Assembly (NCBI GenBank): GCA_023424015.1
Contig: JAFAEM010000031.1
Coordinates: 62,001-126,000, forward strand
From: Bacteroidota bacterium
Lineage (GTDB): Bacteria; Bacteroidota; Bacteroidia; Chitinophagales; Chitinophagaceae
DNA: 64,000 nt
Direction: 5' to 3'
Position numbers and translations under genes: made by a program. Position 1 is the first letter of the stretch, and each line of letters starts with the position of its first letter. The notes under the pieces are model-generated. The model ran no database searches. It worked only from the letters and a program-made list of their open reading frames with translations, and had not been told where the DNA came from. Positions 59,197 to 64,000 of the stretch are shown here, piece by piece.

Positions 59197-61686
59197 ATGA
59201 CCAGACCAAAACTTGCTTTTTCCTGCCTATTACTGCTGATTGGTACACTAGGGCTTGCCCAAAAGAAATCCGCTTTTGTTTCTGGTCGCGTGATCGGTGA
59301 AAACGAAGAGCCTTTATCAAATGTTTCCGTTGTCATATTGGGAAATCAAAGCGGTATCATGACCAATGACACAGGTTATTTTCGCCTAAAGGTCCCGGCC
59401 AATAAAGCATTTGGCCTGGTGTTCACCTATATGGGGCATAGGGAAGAACAAAAAAATTTTCTCCTCAACGAAAATGAAGAAGAGTTTATCAGCATCCGTC
59501 TTGAGCGGGGCACTACCACTACCCTCCAGGAAGTGATTATAAGCGACCAGCGCGATCGCAATGAAGCAGGTTTGATCCGGCCCAATCCCAAATCGGTTAT
59601 CAATATGCCATCCGTCACTACCGGCGTGGAGAACCTGATCAAGATCTTCGTGGGGTCCAACAACGAACTCACCTCGCAATATTCCGTACGCGGCGGCAGC
59701 TATGATGAAAACCTGGTTTATGTCAACGATTTTGAGATATTCCGTCCCTACCTCGTTCGCAACGGCCAGCAGGAAGGTTTGAGTTTTATCAACCCGGAGA
59801 TGGTGCGCAATATAAATTTTTACAATGGAGGTTTCCAGGCACGTTATGGCGATAAGATGAGTTCTGTGCTGGATATTCAATATAATAAACCACGCAAAAC
59901 CTTCGGCGGATCAGCTTATGTCGGTATACTCGAACAGGGACTGCACGTGGAAGGAATCAGCAATAATAAAAAATTCACTTACCTGCTGGGAGCAAGAAAC
60001 CGGAGCAACCGTAACCTGCTAAGCCGGCAGGAGACCGAAGGTAATTATGTGCCATCCTCCTCAGACCTTCAGGCATTGTTGACCTACCTGGTTACCAGCA
60101 AATCAACGATTGAATTGTTTGGGAATATCTCACAAACAAAATTCTCATTGCAGCCCGCGTTCAGTCAACTCACCTCATCCGTGTTCTCTCCATTTTTTAC
60201 CTCCAACCTCGGCATGGATATTTACTTCGAGGGGAATGAAAAAGATCAGTACACCACCAATATGATTGGAGTCTCTTTCACCAGTCAGCTCAGTAAAAAA
60301 TTCAGACTGAAATGGATGGCTTCCCGTTTTGAAAATGATGAAAGAGAAAATGTAGACATCACCGGTGCTTATCTTTTTGGCGAACGTGATTTCGATAAAA
60401 GCAAACCCAGTTTTGGTTTGATCGTAAGCCCGTTGGGTGCAGGTGTATTTCAAAACTTTGCCCGCAACCAGCTCAATATTGAAAACTGGAATTTTTCCTT
60501 CAAGGCCAACCTCGAAAAAGGCCAGCATGCATGGCAGGGCGGAATCGCTTACGACAAAACCCTGATCAACGACAAGCTGCACGAATGGGAGTACCAGGAT
60601 TCCGCGGGATATAGCCTGCCGTACCAGCCCGATATGCTCAACCTGAGCAAATCGCTGCGATCTACAGCGGACCTGGATATAAATAAGTTTTCCGGCTATT
60701 TGCAGGACAATATCCGGTTTGGCGACTCACTCAACCTCTACACCTTTACCGCCGGGATGCGGTTCAATTATAATTCCCTCAACCAGGAATTTTTGATATC
60801 GCCGCGCATCGGGGCCAGTTGGAAGCCCAACTGGAAACATGATTTTGTATTTCGCGTAGCTGCAGGTGCCTATCACCAGCCTCCATTTTACCGTGAACTG
60901 CGCCGGTATGATGGCACCGTGAACACGGATCTTAAAGCACAAAAATCCTGGCAGGGTTTACTGGGCTTTGATTATAATTTTACAGGCTTTGGCCGGCCGA
61001 TGCGATGGACCACCGAAGTCTATTATAAAAACATGACTGATGTTGTGCCTTATGATGTAGACAATGTGCGGGTACGCTATTTTGGTGAAAACAATGCAAA
61101 AGCTTATGCCGCCGGTGTTGAAATGCGACTTTATGGCGAGTTGGTCAAAGACGCTGAATCCTGGATCAGTATCGGGCTGATGAATACCAGGGAAGATATT
61201 GCAGGAGATACTTACAAAGATTATACTCTTAACGACCTCAACGAACCTATCGACAGCGTGACGCTTGAAAAGGGCTGGGTGCGCCGCCCCACCGATCGTC
61301 GCATCACGTTTGGCATGTATTTTCAGGATTACCTGGCCACCAACCGTAATCTCAAAATGTACCTGAATCTTTTATACGGCAGTAACCTGCCTTATAATAT
61401 TCCCAACAATACCAAGTATCGCAACGGTCTTGAGATCCCGGCTTATATACGCGCGGATATAGGCTTCAGCGCCCTCCTGTTGGATGCCGATCGGAGTAAG
61501 CGCCGTAGCCATAGTCCGTTCCTTGGTTTTGATAATATCTGGGCCAGCCTCGAAGTATTCAACATCATCGACCGCGACAATACGATCTCGTATCTGCTGA
61601 TCAAGGATTTTTCGAATACGACGTATACCATGCCGCAGCGGTTGACCCCGAGGTTGGTGAATTTTAAGATCGTGGCGAGGTGGTGA
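59197..61686 (+). CDS. TonB-dependent receptor with carboxypeptidase-regulatory N-terminus
   Basis: The 829-residue outer-membrane protein has a signal peptide (LAFSCLLLLIGTLGLAQ), a CarboxypepD-regulatory-like domain at about 27-105 (SGRVIGENEEPLSNVSVVILG), a plug from about 115 to 240 (TTLQEVIISDQRDRNEAG and SQYSVRGGSYDENLVYVNDFEI), and the C-terminal barrel to residue 829 (FKIVARW). It contains the RGG-type plug strand and FINPEMVRNINFYNGGF, as in receptors of Bacteroidota without a SusD partner; no susD lies nearby. The substrate is not indicated. Confidence 0.93.
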   Translation: MTRPKLAFSCLLLLIGTLGLAQKKSAFVSGRVIGENEEPLSNVSVVILGNQSGIMTNDTGYFRLKVPANKAFGLVFTYMGHREEQKNFLLNENEEEFISIRLERGTTTTLQEVIISDQRDRNEAGLIRPNPKSVINMPSVTTGVENLIKIFVGSNNELTSQYSVRGGSYDENLVYVNDFEIFRPYLVRNGQQEGLSFINPEMVRNINFYNGGFQARYGDKMSSVLDIQYNKPRKTFGGSAYVGILEQGLHVEGISNNKKFTYLLGARNRSNRNLLSRQETEGNYVPSSSDLQALLTYLVTSKSTIELFGNISQTKFSLQPAFSQLTSSVFSPFFTSNLGMDIYFEGNEKDQYTTNMIGVSFTSQLSKKFRLKWMASRFENDERENVDITGAYLFGERDFDKSKPSFGLIVSPLGAGVFQNFARNQLNIENWNFSFKANLEKGQHAWQGGIAYDKTLINDKLHEWEYQDSAGYSLPYQPDMLNLSKSLRSTADLDINKFSGYLQDNIRFGDSLNLYTFTAGMRFNYNSLNQEFLISPRIGASWKPNWKHDFVFRVAAGAYHQPPFYRELRRYDGTVNTDLKAQKSWQGLLGFDYNFTGFGRPMRWTTEVYYKNMTDVVPYDVDNVRVRYFGENNAKAYAAGVEMRLYGELVKDAESWISIGLMNTREDIAGDTYKDYTLNDLNEPIDSVTLEKGWVRRPTDRRITFGMYFQDYLATNRNLKMYLNLLYGSNLPYNIPNNTKYRNGLEIPAYIRADIGFSALLLDADRSKRRSHSPFLGFDNIWASLEVFNIIDRDNTISYLLIKDFSNTTYTMPQRLTPRLVNFKIVARW

Positions 61687-61948
61687 GCACCGGATAGATT
61701 AATGTCATGATACTTATTATTCTGCCAATCAAACAATCCTATCCAGGGACAATTAACGAATCATAGCGAAACCTTCCTTTTTGCATAGTACACCCAATTA
61801 AATTCAATTCTTCTTGCAAGGAAACCTTGTGACTTATCCTAAAATAATTCAACCGCTTAAACCTTTAATACCAAAATCTTGCCGGTCATCGTAATTGATA
61901 TCAAATCCGGCTGATCGCTGCTTAACTTATAGTACAATTTACCTGGCC

Positions 61949-62800
61949 ATGCATAACAATACAACACCCCGGCGCCGGTTTATCAAAAGAACAGCCATGG
62001 GCCTGTTTGGCATCATGGCGTTTAACAATACCTCCGCGAAGAATAGCAGTTATAACCCACCTGACACCGAATCCCTTTTTTACCGCTATCCAAGTATGGA
62101 TGATAATATGGTAATGGGTATCGTAGGTGCTTCCCACGGAAATTTTGACAGGGTCAAACAACTGGTTGGTCAAAGGCCCGAACTGGCAGGCGCAGCCTGG
62201 GATTGGGGTTTTGGTGATTGGGAAACCGCCCTGGGTGCCGCATCGCATGTTGGCCGCCGGGATATAGCAGAATATTTGATCAGTCATGGCGCGAGACCCG
62301 ATATTTTTACTTACACCATGATGGGCATGTTAAAAAGTGTACAGGAGATCATTGAGACAGTTCCGGGTATCCAAACCCATAATGGCCCGCATGGAATCAC
62401 CCTGCTCCAACATGCGCGTAACAGGCTCGAGGACAAAAATATTTCTGCATCAGACCGGGCTAATGTAAACAAGGTAATCAGTTACCTCGAAAATCTTGGC
62501 AATGCCGATCAGAAACCAAAAAGCCTGGACATGACTGATGAAGAAAAGAAAAGATTGCTGGGTGAATACAGGTTTGGAAATGGAGAAGATGAAATATTTG
62601 TAGTGGATATACACCGCCTGGGCTTTTTACAATTAGGCCGCAAAGGTTACGGTCCAAGGAAACTAAATAAGATAGATGACAATATATTTTCGCCCGCTGG
62701 TGCTGCTTCGGTCAGGATCATTTTCAAAATGGAAAATGATAAAGCAGTTTCATTAAGCGTTCATGAACCTGAACCGCTGGTGATCGCAAATAGGATCTGA
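61949..62800 (+). CDS. Ankyrin-repeat protein with Tat signal
   Basis: A 283-residue protein starting at the ATG at 61949, which places a twin-arginine signal at the very N-terminus: PRRRFIKRTAMGLFGIMAF, R8-R9-R10. The longer open frame from 61895 would bury it. The mature part has ankyrin-like helices (GIVGASHGNFDRVKQLVGQRP, LGAASHVGRRDIAEYLISHGARPDIF) and a C-terminal domain of beta strands (EIFVVDIHRLGFLQLGRKGYGPR). The Tat signal implies export of a folded protein. No cofactor site is seen, and the function is unknown. Confidence 0.82.
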   Translation: MHNNTTPRRRFIKRTAMGLFGIMAFNNTSAKNSSYNPPDTESLFYRYPSMDDNMVMGIVGASHGNFDRVKQLVGQRPELAGAAWDWGFGDWETALGAASHVGRRDIAEYLISHGARPDIFTYTMMGMLKSVQEIIETVPGIQTHNGPHGITLLQHARNRLEDKNISASDRANVNKVISYLENLGNADQKPKSLDMTDEEKKRLLGEYRFGNGEDEIFVVDIHRLGFLQLGRKGYGPRKLNKIDDNIFSPAGAASVRIIFKMENDKAVSLSVHEPEPLVIANRI

Positions 62801-62909
62801 ACAACTCCTCCACTCTTAAAATAAGGTATGTGCGGGTATTCTCCGAAGCAGGGCAAGCCTTAATACCTCCGACAAAATTTTATACCAGAGTTTGTATTTT
62901 TACCCTCCC

Positions 62910-62996
62910 GGAGAAATGCCAGAGCGGTTGAATGGGACGGTCTCGAAAACCGTTGTACGGGCAACTGTACCGAGGGTTCGAATCCCTCTTTCTCCG
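62910..62996 (+). tRNA. tRNA-Ser (anticodon CGA)
   Basis: An 87-base tRNA with acceptor stem GGAGAAA/TTTCTCC, discriminator G, a D-arm starting AGAGCGGTTGAAT, the anticodon loop CTCGAAA in stem ACGGT/ACCGT (anticodon CGA, reading UCG), a long variable arm (GTACGGGCAACTGTAC, as in tRNA-Ser) and the T-arm GAGGGTTCGAATCCCTC. CCA is not encoded. A -7-like TATTTTTA lies at 62895-62902. Confidence 0.97.
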
Positions 62997-63000
62997 CAGT

Positions 63001-63032
63001 GCTCACCGAAGCGTCAGCGATGGTGGGCTTTT
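63001..63032 (+). terminator. Terminator after tRNA-Ser
   Basis: GCTCACC (63001-63007) pairs with GGTGGGC (63022-63028) with one G-U wobble; an inner GC/GC pair extends it and TTTT follows. It lies five bases after the tRNA. Confidence 0.7.
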
Positions 63033-63230
63033 GAATTTCTAACAGACCTCTTTAACAGCCAATTCCATCGGAATGATTTCGAAACTTCTATCGAGAGCAA
63101 ATTAATAGACTGGCCAAAACAATAATGGAGAGATTATGAGATCGCTAATATCTATAACTAATTCCTCCATGCCGGCCTCAATTACAACCGGGTTTCAACC
63201 AGTCTATTTATTTATCAGAAAAGGAAAAAA

Positions 63231-64000
63231 TTATTCCATTATTGTTTCGGCTAATTTATTTTCAACGTCCAGGAACTTGATACCCAATAAACGCGCAACC
63301 AGCGGAGCAATATCCGTGAGATTCATTTGCTTTACCACCGCAGCTTTTTTTATTCCCCTGCCATAGGCTACAAATCCCGTTTGTATCTCCTTAAAATCAG
63401 GTAGGTGACCGTGTGTAGAGCCGCCAGCCGGCTGAAAGACTTCGCCAGTTAGCGACCCACTAAAGGAAATCCCGGGAGTTGCACCTAGTGCAAGAACTGC
63501 ATTTGGATCCCCTCCGCTCAACTTAAATTCGGCAACATCAATTACTTTGAACAAACTTTTTACACTATCAGGAAGAGCGGAAATCGTTTCCTTTACCTTG
63601 TTTAATGTTACCTTATCAGCAGCATCTTTAAGATGTAAGAACGCAGAACCTCCCGCAGACTTAAATTGCGCCTTCCATGCCCCGGTTTTAATATCAGTGA
63701 TGAGTCCCACTTTTGATAGCCAAACATTAGGCGCAATGGAAGTCTTGGTATTTACATGCCCGTGATCTCCGGTAACAATTACAGCGGTACTGTCTTTTAT
63801 TCCAGCTCTCTCAATGCTTTCAATGATCGTTCGTAAATCACGGTCCACCCCAGAAACTGCTCTCCTTACCATATTCCCATCACGTCCTTCCTTATGCTGG
63901 TAATGATCAACCGCTGTAAGATGAATGGTGATGAAATTAGGCTTAAACGTTCTGATAAGATAAGCCCCTATACGTGCCATTGTCTGATCCTGCACCAGGT
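63231..64000 (-). CDS. Alkaline phosphatase / nucleotide pyrophosphatase-family hydrolase, 5' end cut
   Basis: The C-terminal part of a type I phosphodiesterase/nucleotide pyrophosphatase-like enzyme. The frame is open to the window edge, so the gene begins beyond 64000; the GTG at 63995 is internal. Metal-binding motifs are HLTAVDHYQHKEG near the beginning, then TAVIVTGDHGHVN and GSTHGHLPDFKEIQTGFVAYG. This arrangement fits predicted AlkP-superfamily proteins that hydrolyse phosphodiester or nucleotide substrates. The catalytic Thr/Ser and first metal site are outside the window, and the substrate is not known. Confidence 0.88.
   Translation of the reverse strand, partial: LVQDQTMARIGAYLIRTFKPNFITIHLTAVDHYQHKEGRDGNMVRRAVSGVDRDLRTIIESIERAGIKDSTAVIVTGDHGHVNTKTSIAPNVWLSKVGLITDIKTGAWKAQFKSAGGSAFLHLKDAADKVTLNKVKETISALPDSVKSLFKVIDVAEFKLSGGDPNAVLALGATPGISFSGSLTGEVFQPAGGSTHGHLPDFKEIQTGFVAYGRGIKKAAVVKQMNLTDIAPLVARLLGIKFLDVENKLAETIME

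Noticed and set aside
62892..63125. 77-residue frame running across tRNA-Ser and its terminator
   Set aside because: The tRNA folds perfectly here; the frame is accidental.
1..64000. CRISPR array, prophage or insertion sequence
   Set aside because: No regularly spaced repeats with unique spacers, no transposase or integrase frame and no phage structural genes were seen; the periodic tracts found are degenerate intergenic repeats.

Overview
The window reads as chromosomal DNA of a Bacteroidota bacterium, most likely of the Chitinophagaceae or a close relative. Direct signs are the repeated Bacteroidota-type -7 promoter motif TAnnTTTG just upstream of genes (for example at 9326, 18604, 52678, 57280 and 57286), TonB-dependent receptors with carboxypeptidase-regulatory N-termini, an ECF sigma/FecR/STN-domain operon, and many lipoprotein or Sec signals. 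The family assignment is an inference from gene content and style. I see no insertion sequence, prophage, CRISPR array or rRNA.

Layout. 1-2.6 kb: end of a TonB-dependent receptor and a secreted TapB-like protein. 2.9-9.2 kb (minus): nucleotide-sugar operon (aminotransferase, Ugd, UDP-glucuronate decarboxylase, UDP-HexNAc dehydrogenase, RfbC, RfbD), divergent from waaA. 10.6-18.6 kb: mixed housekeeping genes (tdk, ccmB/C/D-like, glutamate dehydrogenase, an ArsR/SRPBCC pair with a twin-palindrome operator, aroQ, a GNAT, carA). 18.7-24.5 kb (minus): PepSY-like lipoprotein, then an ECF sigma, FecR and STN-repeat protein operon, and a helical-repeat protein. 24.7-36.2 kb (plus): all genes of branched-chain amino acid synthesis except the transaminase, leuACDB then ilvDBHCA. 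36.4-48.4 kb: nitrogen assimilation (gltB, gltD, amtB, porin) and PEP carboxylase. 48.5-52.7 kb (minus): detached ribosomal alpha operon infA-rpmJ-rpsM-rpsK-rpsD-rpoA-rplQ. 52.8-64 kb: hmgA, a YfcE-like phosphodiesterase, a membrane protein, a PD40 propeller, a TPR lipoprotein, rpe, a full TonB-dependent receptor, a Tat-ankyrin protein, tRNA-Ser(CGA) and the end of an alkaline-phosphatase-family gene.

The most interesting signal is between leuB and ilvD. A 33-codon reading frame (29367-29468) with the run AAIIIVVVIIIP has a promoter-like sequence in front and a 9-bp intrinsic terminator behind (29489-29517). The end of the frame can pair with the 5' half of that terminator as an antiterminator. 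This is the architecture of a classical ilv transcription attenuator, like enterobacterial ilvL, placed before ilvDBHCA in a Bacteroidota genome.

Other points: a perfect dyad flanks the waaA -7 element; two divergent -7 elements overlap by 2 bp at 57286; ccmB has no ATG/GTG/TTG start that covers its conserved N-terminus; the alpha-operon spacers are unusually long and carry quasi-periodic repeat families; and the ECF/FecR operon carries an STN protein with a 16-residue repeat domain where a SusC-like receptor would be expected. All product calls come from reading motifs by eye; no database search was run.
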